The notes under the pieces were generated by a model that was given only the letters and a program-made list of their open reading frames with translations, was not told where the DNA came from and did no database searches. Made by a program: the position numbers and the translations under genes. From CAXTSE01 sp964246985 (GTDB taxonomy: Bacteria; Actinomycetota; Actinomycetes; Actinomycetales; Microbacteriaceae), in contig CAXTSE010000002.1 of assembly GCA_964246985.1 (NCBI GenBank), positions 1 through 64,000 on the forward strand: 64,000 bases of DNA. The letters run 5' to 3'. This document shows, one piece after another, positions 37,170 through 46,136 of this stretch (positions are counted from its first letter, which is position 1; each line of letters begins with the position of its first letter).

Positions 37170-38747
37170 CTAGTAGGCGAACGCGAGCACGTCGTCGCGG
37201 GTGTCGGGCCCGTCGGGCCCGTCGGTGTCGTCAGCGACGCCGAGCTCGGGCATGGCCGACGCCACGCCGCCCCGGACGTAGGTCACGAGCAGGCGCACCT
37301 CGACCACGAGCAGAGCCCCGTACACGAGGGCGAAGGTCGCCAGCGAGAAGATGATCTCCTCGCCGGTCACGCCCGGCGAGACCGCCGCCGCCGTGAACAT
37401 GAACACCCCGTCGACGCCGCCCGGCGTCGGGTTCGGAGCGACCACGAACGGCTGGCGTCCCATCTCGGTGAACACCCACCCCGAGATGTTGGCCGCGAAC
37501 GGCGCGAGGATGCTGGCGACGGCCGCCCACATGAGCAGCTTGGATCGCGGGACAGTGCCCTTGCGGGTGAGGAGCAGAGCGAGCGCTGCGAATCCGGCGG
37601 CGAGGATGCCGAAGCCGATCATGAGACGGAAGCCCCAGTAGGTGACCTCCATGATCGGCAGGTACTGGATCTCGCTGCCGGCGCGCTCCCCGTACATCGG
37701 GTCGTCGGGCAGGTTCGTGCCGTAGGCCTCCTGATACTCCGGTATGAGGGTGTTGACCCCCTTGATCTCGGTCGTGAAGTCGCCGTGCGCGAGGAACGAC
37801 AGGAGCCCGGGGACCTCGATGATCCCCACGACCTCGTCGCAGTTCTGCGCACCGAGGTTGCCGATCGAGAGCACCGAGAAGCTGGTGCCGTCCTGGCACG
37901 CGGCTTCGGCGGCGGCCATCTTCAGCGGCTGCTGCTCGAACATCAGCTTGGCCTGCAGGTCTCCGGTCAGGGCGACGCCGCCGAAGCCGACGATCGCGAC
38001 GACAGCGCCGATCCGCAGACTGCGGAGCCATACGGAGTGATCGAGGCGGTCCCGTCCGCGCACATCCGGGGCGTCGCCGACCACGACGCGACCTGTCGCA
38101 TCCACGGTGTCGATGCCGTCGCGGCGGCGCTGCCACAGGTGGTACCAGGAGATGCCGACCAGGAACGCGCTCCCGACGGCCAGCGCCCCGAGCACGGTGT
38201 GGGCGTAGGCCGTGAGGGCGGTGTTGTTGGTGAGGACGGCCCAGATGTCGGTCATCACGGGCCGGCCGTCCACCAGCTCGACGCCGACGGGGTGCTGCAT
38301 CCACGAGTTGGCGACGATGATGAAGAAGGCCGAGACGACCGAGCCGGCGACCGCGATCCACAGGGTGGCGAGGTGCACGAGCTTCGGCAGCCGACTCCAG
38401 CCGAAGATCCAGAGACCGAGGAAGGTCGACTCGATGAAGAAGGCGAGCAGGCCCTCCATCGCCAGCGGGGCGCCGAACACGTCGCCGACGAAGCGGGCGT
38501 ACTCGCTCCAAGCCATGCCGAACTGGAACTCCTGCACGAGCCCGGTGGCGACCCCGACGATGAAGTTGATCAGATAGAGCTTGCCCCAGAACTTCGTCAT
38601 GCGGAGATAGCGCTCGTTGCCCGTGCGCACCCACATGGTCTGCATCACGGCGACCAGCGGACCGAGTCCCAGCGTCAGCGGCACCATGACGAAGTGGTAG
38701 ACGGTCGTAATGCCGAACTGCCAGCGTGCGATCTCAAGCGGGTCCAT
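37170..38747 (-). CDS. cydA: Cytochrome bd ubiquinol oxidase subunit I
   Basis: CydA carries the haems of the high-affinity oxidase that reduces oxygen in the membrane. The 525-residue protein has about nine spans and the expected N-terminus DPLEIARWQFGITTVYHF (His of haem b595 region), EGLLAFFIESTFLGLWIFGW, the Q loop with GDLQAKLMFEQQPLKMAAAE, and GRQPFVV near the end. It starts at the ATG (38747) with GGAGG upstream. It heads the cydA-cydB-cydDC operon, transcribed away from a BlaI-type repressor with three operators in between. Confidence 0.96.
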   Translation of the reverse strand: MDPLEIARWQFGITTVYHFVMVPLTLGLGPLVAVMQTMWVRTGNERYLRMTKFWGKLYLINFIVGVATGLVQEFQFGMAWSEYARFVGDVFGAPLAMEGLLAFFIESTFLGLWIFGWSRLPKLVHLATLWIAVAGSVVSAFFIIVANSWMQHPVGVELVDGRPVMTDIWAVLTNNTALTAYAHTVLGALAVGSAFLVGISWYHLWQRRRDGIDTVDATGRVVVGDAPDVRGRDRLDHSVWLRSLRIGAVVAIVGFGGVALTGDLQAKLMFEQQPLKMAAAEAACQDGTSFSVLSIGNLGAQNCDEVVGIIEVPGLLSFLAHGDFTTEIKGVNTLIPEYQEAYGTNLPDDPMYGERAGSEIQYLPIMEVTYWGFRLMIGFGILAAGFAALALLLTRKGTVPRSKLLMWAAVASILAPFAANISGWVFTEMGRQPFVVAPNPTPGGVDGVFMFTAAAVSPGVTGEEIIFSLATFALVYGALLVVEVRLLVTYVRGGVASAMPELGVADDTDGPDGPDTRDDVLAFAY

Positions 38748-38798
38748 GGTCCTCCATGCTCCAGGCGGCCACACTGCGGCAGTAGGGTCCTTCGTCCC

Positions 38799-38860
38799 TT
38801 CTACGTAGCGTAGAAGTCATTTCTACCACGCCGTAGAAGTTAGTTCTACATCGCGTAGAG
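38799..38860 (+). promoter_or_regulatory. Three BlaI-type operators between cydA and the blaI-like gene
   Basis: Three dyads of the form TTCTAC-N5/6-GTAGAA lie at 38799-38815, 38821-38838 and 38844-38860 (the last ends GTAGAG). Starts are 22 and 23 bases apart, about two helical turns, so three repressor dimers could sit on one face of the DNA. The site lies between the divergent starts at 38747 (cydA) and 38868 (blaI-like). I infer the BlaI-like protein represses its own gene and the cyd operon from here. Confidence 0.8.
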
Positions 38861-38867
38861 TGGAGTG

Positions 38868-39224
38868 ATGGCGACACTGGGCGAGCTCGAACGAGCGATC
38901 ATGGAGATCCTCTGGGCCGACGGCACGCCGCTGTCCGCCTACGACCTGCAGGACCGGCTGGCGACGACCGGATCGACGCGCCCGCTCGCCGCGACCACCG
39001 TGCTGACCGTGCTCTCACGCCTCGAGAAGAAGGGGTTCGTCGCACGCGAGCGCAGCTCGCGCCCTCACCGCTACACCGCCGCCGCCACCCGCGAAGAGCA
39101 CATGGCCGACCTCATGCACGAGGTGCTGGGCGGGGCCTCCGACCGCACCGCCGTTCTCGAGCGCTTCGTCGGCCAGGTCGGACCCGAAGAGGCCGAGACC
39201 CTGCGCCGACTGCTCGGCCGCTGA
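38868..39224 (+). CDS. BlaI/MecI/CopY family transcriptional repressor
   Basis: The 118-residue winged-helix protein matches the BlaI family: LGELERAIMEILWADGTPLSAY, LAATTVLTVLSRLEKKGFVAR (recognition helix region) and YTAAATREEHMADLMHEVL leading into the C-terminal dimerisation helices. Such repressors are released when a partner M56 protease cleaves them, and that partner follows one base downstream. The start codon is close to the third operator; a GTG three bases upstream is an alternative. It probably controls the divergent cyd operon. Confidence 0.92.
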   Translation: MATLGELERAIMEILWADGTPLSAYDLQDRLATTGSTRPLAATTVLTVLSRLEKKGFVARERSSRPHRYTAAATREEHMADLMHEVLGGASDRTAVLERFVGQVGPEEAETLRRLLGR

Positions 39225-39225
39225 G

Positions 39226-40164
39226 GTGATCGCGCCGCTCGCTCTCGCGGCGCTGGCCGTCGCCCTCGCCTGGCCTGTGCCCGTGCTGCTGTCGCGCGCC
39301 CGATGGCCCGCCCGCCTGCCTGCGGCGGCCCTGCTGCTGTGGCAGGCGATCGCCGTCGCGGGCGGGCTCGCCATGATCGGAGCGCTTCTGACCGCGGGCC
39401 TGGCGCCCTACGGCGCCGACCTCGTGTCGGGTCTGCGCGGGTTCGCCGCCGACGTGAGCACGGCCGACGGCGTCGGGATCGGGAGCGCAGCGGCGCTCTG
39501 CGGCGCCGGGCTCCTGACCGCGCATCTGCTGCTCAACCTGCTGCTGACCATCGTGCGCAGCGAGCGTCAGCGACGGCGGCACGCTCGACTTCTCGGCCTG
39601 CTGAGCTCGCCGATGAGCGACCCGCCAGGTGCCCGCCTGATCGACAGCCCTGCCCCCGTCGCGTACTGCCTCCCCGGTGCCGTCAGCTCTGTCACCGTGG
39701 TCTCGGCCGGTCTGGTTTCACTGCTTGACCGCCACGAGATGCGGGCTGTGATCGAGCACGAGCGTGCACACGTCGTCCAGCGTCACGACGTCGTGCTCGT
39801 GCTGTTCCGAGCCTGGCACACCTCCCTTCCGTGGTTCCCGATCGCGTTCCGAGCCCAGCGCGAGGTCGGGCTCCTGATCGAGATGCTCGCCGACGACCGG
39901 GCGCGCCAGTCGGTCGACGACGACGTGCTCGCGCGGGCGATCGCCCGTGTGGCGGGTGGACGGGAGGTGCCGTCCGCAGGGTCCGACGACGGGCTCGGCA
40001 CCGCGTCCCTGGCCGAGCTCACCGCGCGCCTGGCGCGCCTCGACCCGGCTGCGTTGCCCCTGCCTCGCGCCGCCGAGCTCGGGGTCGGGGCCGCAGCCGT
40101 CGGGCTCGTCGCGATCCCGACGGTGCTCCTGCTGGTCCCTGCGGCGGTGACGCTGCTGGGCTGA
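39226..40164 (+). CDS. M56 family (BlaR1-like) metallopeptidase
   Basis: The 312-residue membrane protein has about four spans (roughly 3-22, 35-58, 85-110, 283-308) and a cytosolic zinc protease site HERAH (His178, Glu179, His182) preceded by CLPG, as in BlaR1 proteases. Unlike BlaR1 it has no beta-lactam-binding domain. It starts at a GTG one base after the repressor stop, so the two form a sensor-repressor module. By position its signal concerns respiration (cyd), not antibiotics. Confidence 0.88.
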   Translation: MIAPLALAALAVALAWPVPVLLSRARWPARLPAAALLLWQAIAVAGGLAMIGALLTAGLAPYGADLVSGLRGFAADVSTADGVGIGSAAALCGAGLLTAHLLLNLLLTIVRSERQRRRHARLLGLLSSPMSDPPGARLIDSPAPVAYCLPGAVSSVTVVSAGLVSLLDRHEMRAVIEHERAHVVQRHDVVLVLFRAWHTSLPWFPIAFRAQREVGLLIEMLADDRARQSVDDDVLARAIARVAGGREVPSAGSDDGLGTASLAELTARLARLDPAALPLPRAAELGVGAAAVGLVAIPTVLLLVPAAVTLLG

Positions 40165-40178
40165 CGTTACGGCAGCCG

Positions 40179-41498
40179 CTACGGCAGCCGCGGCACCGGC
40201 AACGCGAACAGCCAGGCATCGAACAGCGGCGCGAGGTCGTCCGCCGTGTGCTCGGCGGCGAGAGCACGGAAGTCGTCGGTCGTGACCGTCGCATCGCGCG
40301 GCCCCGCGGTCCACGCGCGCAGCACGTCGAAGAAAGGGCCGTCACCGATCGTGCGACGGAGTGCGTGGAGCGTGAGGGCACCGCGCTTGTAGATGCGGTC
40401 GTCGAACATGAGAGCGGGGCCGGGATCGCCGACCACGATGTCCTGCGGACGCGCCGCGACCGACCGTCGGAACTGCCGCGCGAGGGCGTCGGCGCTCGGC
40501 CCGCCGCGCTCCTCCGACCAGAGCCACTCGGCGTAGCAGGCGAATCCCTCGTTGAGCCAGATGTGCTTCCACGACGCGAGGCCGACGCTGTTGCCGAACC
40601 ACTGGTGGGCCAGCTCGTGCGCGACCAGCCGCTCGGTGCCGCCCGCGCCGTCCATGTGGTTGGCGCCGAAGATCGCGAGGGCCTGCGCCTCGAGGGGGAT
40701 CTCGAGCTCGTCGTCGGTGACGACCACGGTGTAGGTGGCGAACGGATACGGGCCGAACGTCCGCTGGAACAGCTCCATCATCCGCCCCACCATTGAGAGG
40801 TCGGTCTGCACGCGCGACTCGATGGCGCGCGGGTGGACGACGACGCCGGGCACGCCGCTCCAGTCGATCTCGGCGCGCAGGTACCGCCCGATCTGCACGG
40901 TCGCGAGATAGGTCGCGGTCGGCTCCGGCTGCTCGTATCGCCAGTGTCCGAGGCCGGAGGCGACCCGGTGCTCGGCCAGGGTGCCGTTGCAGACCACCGT
41001 GTAGGCCTGATCGGCGGCGATCCGGATGCTGTACGCGGCCCGGTCGTGCACGGTGTCGTTGCAGGGGTACCAGGTCGGCGCCCCCGAGGGCTGGGCCGCC
41101 ACCAGGACGCCGTCGGTGAGCTCCTCCCAGCCGACGGGACCCCACGGGCTCGAGCGCGGGGCCGGGGCGCCGGCGTACTCGACGACGACCGTGAAGGATG
41201 CGCCGTCGGCGATCGGCCGCGCGGGCGTGACGGTCAGCTTTCCCGTCGTCTGCACGAACTTCGTGCCGCGCTGCCCGTCGATCCGCACCTTCGAGACGCG
41301 CAGCCGCGAGAGGTCGAGGCTGAAGCGCGTGAGCTCGTGCGTCGCCGTCGCATGGATGGTGGCGACGCCCGCGAGGCGGTTCGTCGCGACGCGGTAGCTG
41401 AGGTCGAGGTCGTACCTGTCGACGCCGTAGCCGCCGTTGCCTCTGCCGGGGAGGTAGCTGTCGCCTGCGGTTGCCGCTCCGATCGAGCGCGCGGGCAT
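40179..41498 (-). CDS. M1 family metallopeptidase
   Basis: The 439-residue zinc peptidase has an N-terminal beta domain and the thermolysin-like site HELAH (His294, Glu295, His298) with the third ligand Glu317 in WLNEGF, 18 residues on. The GAMEN-type substrate strand is replaced by IPLEAQALAIFG. It lacks the C-terminal helical domain of long aminopeptidase N. Its ATG shares one base with the stop of the Pls-like synthetase (TGATG), so the two are co-translated; it may trim or degrade the polymer that enzyme makes. Confidence 0.88.
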   Translation of the reverse strand: MPARSIGAATAGDSYLPGRGNGGYGVDRYDLDLSYRVATNRLAGVATIHATATHELTRFSLDLSRLRVSKVRIDGQRGTKFVQTTGKLTVTPARPIADGASFTVVVEYAGAPAPRSSPWGPVGWEELTDGVLVAAQPSGAPTWYPCNDTVHDRAAYSIRIAADQAYTVVCNGTLAEHRVASGLGHWRYEQPEPTATYLATVQIGRYLRAEIDWSGVPGVVVHPRAIESRVQTDLSMVGRMMELFQRTFGPYPFATYTVVVTDDELEIPLEAQALAIFGANHMDGAGGTERLVAHELAHQWFGNSVGLASWKHIWLNEGFACYAEWLWSEERGGPSADALARQFRRSVAARPQDIVVGDPGPALMFDDRIYKRGALTLHALRRTIGDGPFFDVLRAWTAGPRDATVTTDDFRALAAEHTADDLAPLFDAWLFALPVPRLP

Positions 41499-44400
41499 CA
41501 GGACGACTTCGCGTGGTAGTCGGCGAAGGTGACCTCGCGCCACGGGCCGATCGGGTTGCCGCTCCAGCGGCTGCCCACCGGGACGAGCTCGCCGCGCATG
41601 ACGAGGGAGGCGGGCCCGACCGTGGTGTGCTCCCGGATGCGTGCAGCCGGCAGGATCACGCTGTGCGGCCCGAGCGTGGCGCCGGCGTCGAGGGTGACCG
41701 TGTCCATGCTCATGATTCGATCATGGAAGAGGTGCGTCTGCACCACGCACCCCCGGTTGACCGTCGACCCGTCGCCCAGCGTGGCCAGATCCGCCTCGGG
41801 CAGCCAGTAGGTGTCGCACCAGACTCCACGTCCGATGTGCGCGCCGAGGCTGCGGAGCCACACGTTGAGTGCCGGGGTGCCGGCGGCAGACTGGGCGAAC
41901 CAGGGGGCGGCGAGCATCTCGACGAACGTGTCCGAGACCTCGGTGCGCCACACGAACGACGACCAGAGCGGATGCTCGCCCACCCGGATGCGCCCGACGA
42001 ACGTCCACTTGGCGACCGTGGTGATCCCGGCGGCGACGGCCCCGGCCACGAGCATCACGACGCCGCTCAGCATCGCGGCTGCGAGCGGACCGACGAGCTC
42101 CGTGAGCGCGGCCAGCGCGAAGACCACCCCGAGCCCGAGGGCGCAGGTGATGAGCACGGGGATGACACGGCACAGCTCCCAGAGCGCGCGGGCGACGCGC
42201 AGACGGGTCGGGGGCTGGAACGTGCGGCCCTCGTCCTCGGGTGCGGCGACCGTGCGCCGCAGCCGCACGGCGGGGGAGCCGAGCCAGGAGGATCCCGCCT
42301 TCGACTTGCGGGGGGCCGCCGAGAGCACGGCGACCAGTCCGTCGCGAGGGACGACGTGTCCGGCGGCCGCCATGCCGGAGTTGCCCACGAACGCGCGCTT
42401 GCCGATCTCGGAGCGCCCGACCCGCACCCATCCGCCGCCGAGCTCGTACGAGCCGATCATGGTGTCGTCGGCGAGGAACGCGCCGTCGCGGATCGTCGTC
42501 AGCGACGGGAGCAGCAGCACGGTGGACGCCTCGACGTCGTGCCCGACCTTCGCGCCGAGGAGCCGCAGCCAGACCGGCGTGAAGAGGCTCGCGTAGAGCG
42601 GGAACAGGATCGTGCGCGACAGGTCGAGCAGACGCTCCGTGCACCACGCCGCCCACCCGGTCGCGCTCCGCACGGGGTGGGTGCCCTCCCGGATGCCGAG
42701 CGCGAGCAGCCGCACGATGAGCACGACGAGTCCCGCGAATACGACTCCCGCGATCAGGGTGCCCGGCACCACCCAGGCCGCGGCGCGGAGCGCCCCCTCG
42801 CCGAGGGAGCCCGCCCCCCGCATCCCGAACGCCACCACGACGGCGCCGACGCCCAGCGCGATGAGCGGCAGCAGCGACAGGATCGCCGACGAGGCGCCGA
42901 AGGCGAGCAGCCAGCGGCGGCGGCTCGGCGGGCGCTCGTCGGGCCACCACGCCTCGCTGCGGCCCACGCGCTGGGCGGGGGAGCCGGCCCAGAGCTGCCC
43001 GGCGGGCACCCGTCCGAAGACGGCGGAGCCGGGCGCGATCTCGGCCCGCTTGCCGATGCGGGTGCCGGGGAGCAGGGTGCTGCGCGCGCCGATCGAGCTG
43101 TCGGCTCCGATCCGGATCGCGCCGATGCGCAGCACATCACCGTCGATCCAGTAGCCCGAGAGGTCGACCTCGGGCTCGATCGAGGCGCCGGGCCCGACGG
43201 TGAGCATGCCGGTGACCGGCGGGAGGGTGTGCAGGTCGACGTCGCGATCGACGCGGGCACCGAGCGCGCGGGCGTAGTACGTGATCCACGGGGCGCCCGC
43301 CAGGCTGACGGCGCCGACGAGGTGTGCGGCCTGCTCGGCCAGCCAGAGCCGCAGATGCACCGAGCCGCCGCGCGGGTGGTCGCCGGCGCGCACGCCGAGC
43401 AGCAGGAGCCGGGCCGCCACGACGGCCACGGCCATCCGGCCGAACGGCGTCGCGAACACCAGCAGCAGCGGGATCAGCGCGGGCAGTGGGATCGTCGGCA
43501 GGACGTCGAATCCGCCGAGCGGACGGAGCAGCGCACCGGCGGTGAAGAGGTAGAGCAGCCACCGTATTCCGCTGAGCGCATACAGCGGGATGCCGAGGAC
43601 CGTCTGCAGCACCTGCATCCGCAGCGGAGTGGGCGTCACTCGGTGGAACTCGTGCGGCGCGCCCGTCGCCGCGTCTCCCGCGGCCTCACGCTCACCGAGC
43701 CGGGCGGCCAGCGCATCCGCCATCGATCCCAGGCGCGGGTGAGCGTAGATCTCGGCCACCGTGAACTCGGGATCGTGCTCGCGGATGCGCGCCACCAGCT
43801 GCGCGGCGGCGAGGGATCCGCCGCCCAGGTCGAAGAAGTTCGAGGAGGCGTCGCCGACGGGCACTCCGAGCACCGCCTGCCACTGCTCGGCAAGCTGCCG
43901 CTGAGCGGGGTCGAGGTCGGAGGTTCCGTCGGCCTCCACCTCCGCGAGCGGCCAGGGCAGGGCGGCCCGGTCGACCTTGCCCGACGTGCGGGTCGGCAGG
44001 CTGTCGACGAGTGCGAGCAGGGGCACGAGGGCGGCGGGTAGCTCCTCCCGCAGGCGGGCGACCGCGGCCCGGCGATCGAAGGCGGCGACGTCGGCGACGG
44101 CGAGGTAGCCGACGAGCACCTGGTTGCCGGCCGCCGTCTCGCGCACCGCGGCCGCGGCACCGGAGACACCGGGGAGGTCCTGCAGCGCCGCCTCGATCTC
44201 GCCGAGCTCGATCCGCCGCCCGCCGACCTTCACCTGGTCGTCGGCCCGACCCTGGAAGACCAGCCCGGCCGTCTCGAACCGCACCAGATCTCCGCTGCGA
44301 TAGGCGCGATCCCAGCCCAGCTGCGGATGCGGCGCGTACTTCTCCGCGTCCTTCGCCGGGTCGAGGTAGCGGGCCAGCCCGACGCCTCCGATGATGAGCT

Positions 44401-45523
44401 CGCCGACCTCGCCCTCGGCCACGGGCTGCCCCGCGGCGTCGACGACGGCGAGATCCCAGCCGTCGAGCGGCATGCCGATGCGCACCGGCATGGTGCCGTC
44501 GAGCAGGGACGCGCAGGCGACGACCGTCGCCTCGGTGGGACCGTAGGTGTTCCAGACCTCGCGGCCGTCGACGGCGAGCCGCTCGGCCAGCTCGGGCGGG
44601 CAGGCCTCGCCGCCGAAGATCAGCAGACGCACGTTCTCGAGGGACTCGGCCGGCCACAGCGCCGCGAGGGTCGGCACCGTGGAGACGACCGTGATGCCGC
44701 GCGCGGTCAGCCACGGCCCGAGGTCCATCCCGCTGCGCACGAGGGCGCGGGGCGCCGGCACCAGGCACGCGCCGCTGCGCCAGGCGAGCCACATCTCCTC
44801 GCACGAGGCGTCGAACGCGACCGAGAGCCCGGCGAGCACGCGGTCACCCGGCCCGAGCGGCTCGCTCCGCAGGAACAGCCGCGCCTCGGCGTCGACGAAC
44901 GCCGCCGCGGAGCGGTGCGTGACCGCGACGCCCTTCGGGGTACCGGTCGAGCCGGAGGTGAAGATGATCCACGCGTCGTCGTCGACGGTGGGCGCGTGGA
45001 CGACGGGCGTGGACGCGGTGCTGGGATGCGGCGGTGCGCCCGCGAAGAGGGCGCCGGCCGCGGTGGCCGGCACCGTCGTCGGCACGGGTGCCGGCGTCGG
45101 CTCCGGCGCGGGATGCGCATCGGCGGCGTCGGACGGCGTGTAGCGCCCGGCGCCCGTGATGACCCCCCGCACGGCCGCCTCTCGGAAGACCAGCTCGGCC
45201 CGCTCATCCGGATCGTCCGCGTCGACGGGCACGTAGGCGGCGCCCGCGGCGATGATCGCGAGGATCGACACGTACAGCTCGCGGGACCCTGACGGCATGC
45301 GTACCCCGACGCGGTCGCCGCGGCGCACCCCCGCCTCGTGGAGGCGGGCGGCCACCCGGATGACCCGGGCAAGCAGCTCGCGGTAGCTGAGCGCGCCGTC
45401 GCCGTCGTCGAGCGCCGACGCCTCGGGGTTGCGGACGGTCGTCTCGCGCAGGATGTCGAACAGCGTCCGTGGCGCAGCGGCTCGATCGAGCCCGCGGAGG
45501 ACGCCCACGGAGGAGCCGGTCAC
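41498..45523 (-). CDS. Pls/PosA-type non-ribosomal peptide synthetase (poly-amino-acid synthetase-like)
   Basis: The 1341-residue protein has an adenylation domain (about 20-515; FTSGSTGTPKG, NTYGPTEAT, YRSGDLVRF, PTRTSGKVDR), a carrier domain with Ser570 in DLGGGSLAA, and a C-terminal half with about six membrane spans around left-handed-helix acyltransferase-like segments (for example GTRIGKRAEIAPGSAVFGRV). This is the layout of epsilon-poly-lysine synthetase (Pls), which links one amino acid repeatedly in the membrane. The amino acid used cannot be read with certainty. Ser570 needs a phosphopantetheinyl transferase, encoded at 32268. It is coupled to an M1 peptidase. Confidence 0.9.
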   Translation of the reverse strand: MTGSSVGVLRGLDRAAAPRTLFDILRETTVRNPEASALDDGDGALSYRELLARVIRVAARLHEAGVRRGDRVGVRMPSGSRELYVSILAIIAAGAAYVPVDADDPDERAELVFREAAVRGVITGAGRYTPSDAADAHPAPEPTPAPVPTTVPATAAGALFAGAPPHPSTASTPVVHAPTVDDDAWIIFTSGSTGTPKGVAVTHRSAAAFVDAEARLFLRSEPLGPGDRVLAGLSVAFDASCEEMWLAWRSGACLVPAPRALVRSGMDLGPWLTARGITVVSTVPTLAALWPAESLENVRLLIFGGEACPPELAERLAVDGREVWNTYGPTEATVVACASLLDGTMPVRIGMPLDGWDLAVVDAAGQPVAEGEVGELIIGGVGLARYLDPAKDAEKYAPHPQLGWDRAYRSGDLVRFETAGLVFQGRADDQVKVGGRRIELGEIEAALQDLPGVSGAAAAVRETAAGNQVLVGYLAVADVAAFDRRAAVARLREELPAALVPLLALVDSLPTRTSGKVDRAALPWPLAEVEADGTSDLDPAQRQLAEQWQAVLGVPVGDASSNFFDLGGGSLAAAQLVARIREHDPEFTVAEIYAHPRLGSMADALAARLGEREAAGDAATGAPHEFHRVTPTPLRMQVLQTVLGIPLYALSGIRWLLYLFTAGALLRPLGGFDVLPTIPLPALIPLLLVFATPFGRMAVAVVAARLLLLGVRAGDHPRGGSVHLRLWLAEQAAHLVGAVSLAGAPWITYYARALGARVDRDVDLHTLPPVTGMLTVGPGASIEPEVDLSGYWIDGDVLRIGAIRIGADSSIGARSTLLPGTRIGKRAEIAPGSAVFGRVPAGQLWAGSPAQRVGRSEAWWPDERPPSRRRWLLAFGASSAILSLLPLIALGVGAVVVAFGMRGAGSLGEGALRAAAWVVPGTLIAGVVFAGLVVLIVRLLALGIREGTHPVRSATGWAAWCTERLLDLSRTILFPLYASLFTPVWLRLLGAKVGHDVEASTVLLLPSLTTIRDGAFLADDTMIGSYELGGGWVRVGRSEIGKRAFVGNSGMAAAGHVVPRDGLVAVLSAAPRKSKAGSSWLGSPAVRLRRTVAAPEDEGRTFQPPTRLRVARALWELCRVIPVLITCALGLGVVFALAALTELVGPLAAAMLSGVVMLVAGAVAAGITTVAKWTFVGRIRVGEHPLWSSFVWRTEVSDTFVEMLAAPWFAQSAAGTPALNVWLRSLGAHIGRGVWCDTYWLPEADLATLGDGSTVNRGCVVQTHLFHDRIMSMDTVTLDAGATLGPHSVILPAARIREHTTVGPASLVMRGELVPVGSRWSGNPIGPWREVTFADYHAKSS

Positions 45524-45562
45524 GACGAAACCCTATGGCGTCGCCTGACGGCGGGGGTAATC

Positions 45563-45610
45563 GTTCAGGCGGAGTTCACGAGCGGTTCGTTTACCTCGGA
45601 CCCCTATGAT
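45563..45610 (+). promoter_or_regulatory. Candidate PhoP box and -10 upstream of the histone-like gene
   Basis: Three GTTC-type units lie exactly 11 bases apart: GTTCAGG (45563), GTTCACG (45574) and GTTCGTT (45585). This is the direct-repeat pattern of actinobacterial PhoP (Pho box) sites. GTTTACCTCGGA follows (45589-45600), and a good -10, TATGAT, lies at 45605-45610, about 43 bases before the ATG. No separate -35 is clear, which fits an activator taking that place. Phosphate control of this gene is an inference. Confidence 0.5.
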
Positions 45611-45652
45611 CGGCGGATCGGGCCGCCAGGGGCCCCGCACGAGGAGGGTCGC

Positions 45653-46132
45653 ATGGCTTCGGCGAAGAAGAGCGTGAAGAAGGACTCCGCGAAGGGCTCC
45701 CCCAAGGAGTCCAAGAAGGACTCGAAGAAGGCCGCGAAGGCCGCCGAGCGCGAGGCCGAGAAGGCGAAGAAGGCCGCCAAGAAGGCTCGCGAGCGCGCCA
45801 AGGAGCAGGCCAAGAAGGCCGCCGAGAAGGCGAAGGACAAGGCGAAGAAGGCTGCCGCCAAGGTGAAGGACGCCGCGAAGACCCGCGCGAAGAAGGACAA
45901 GGCCGCAAAGACCACAGCGCCGTCTCCGGCTCCCCGCAAGCCCGCGCCGACGGCGACGCGGCCCACGGCGACGAAGCCCGCGCCTGCGACGAAGCCGGCC
46001 CCCGCATCAGACACGCCGTCGGCCGACTGGAACGTCACGCGTCTTCGCGGTTATGCGCGTGCCCACAAGGTCCCGGGCTACTCGCGCATGACGCGCGAGG
46101 CGCTGCTCGCGCACTTCAAGGTGACGAGCTAG
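45653..46132 (+). CDS. Lysine-rich histone H1-like DNA-binding protein
   Basis: The 159-residue protein has a Lys/Ala-rich body (about 1-85) of repeats such as KKAAKKARERAKEQAKKAA, a Pro/Thr/Ala-rich linker (about 88-122) and a small C-terminal domain (DWNVTRLRGYARAHKVPGYS then MTREALLAHFKV) resembling SAP or Rho-N folds that bind nucleic acids. Histone-like proteins of this design compact DNA in actinobacteria. It starts at the ATG at 45653 behind GAGGAGGG; a longer frame upstream is a shadow. A Pho-like box precedes it. Confidence 0.85.
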   Translation: MASAKKSVKKDSAKGSPKESKKDSKKAAKAAEREAEKAKKAAKKARERAKEQAKKAAEKAKDKAKKAAAKVKDAAKTRAKKDKAAKTTAPSPAPRKPAPTATRPTATKPAPATKPAPASDTPSADWNVTRLRGYARAHKVPGYSRMTREALLAHFKVTS

Positions 46133-46136
46133 GGCG

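Noticed and set aside
41471..44041. 856-codon plus-strand frame opposite the Pls-like synthetase
   Set aside because: Translation is a mirror-type Arg/Glu/Gly-rich sequence without hydrophobic or domain pattern, while the minus strand encodes a complete synthetase.
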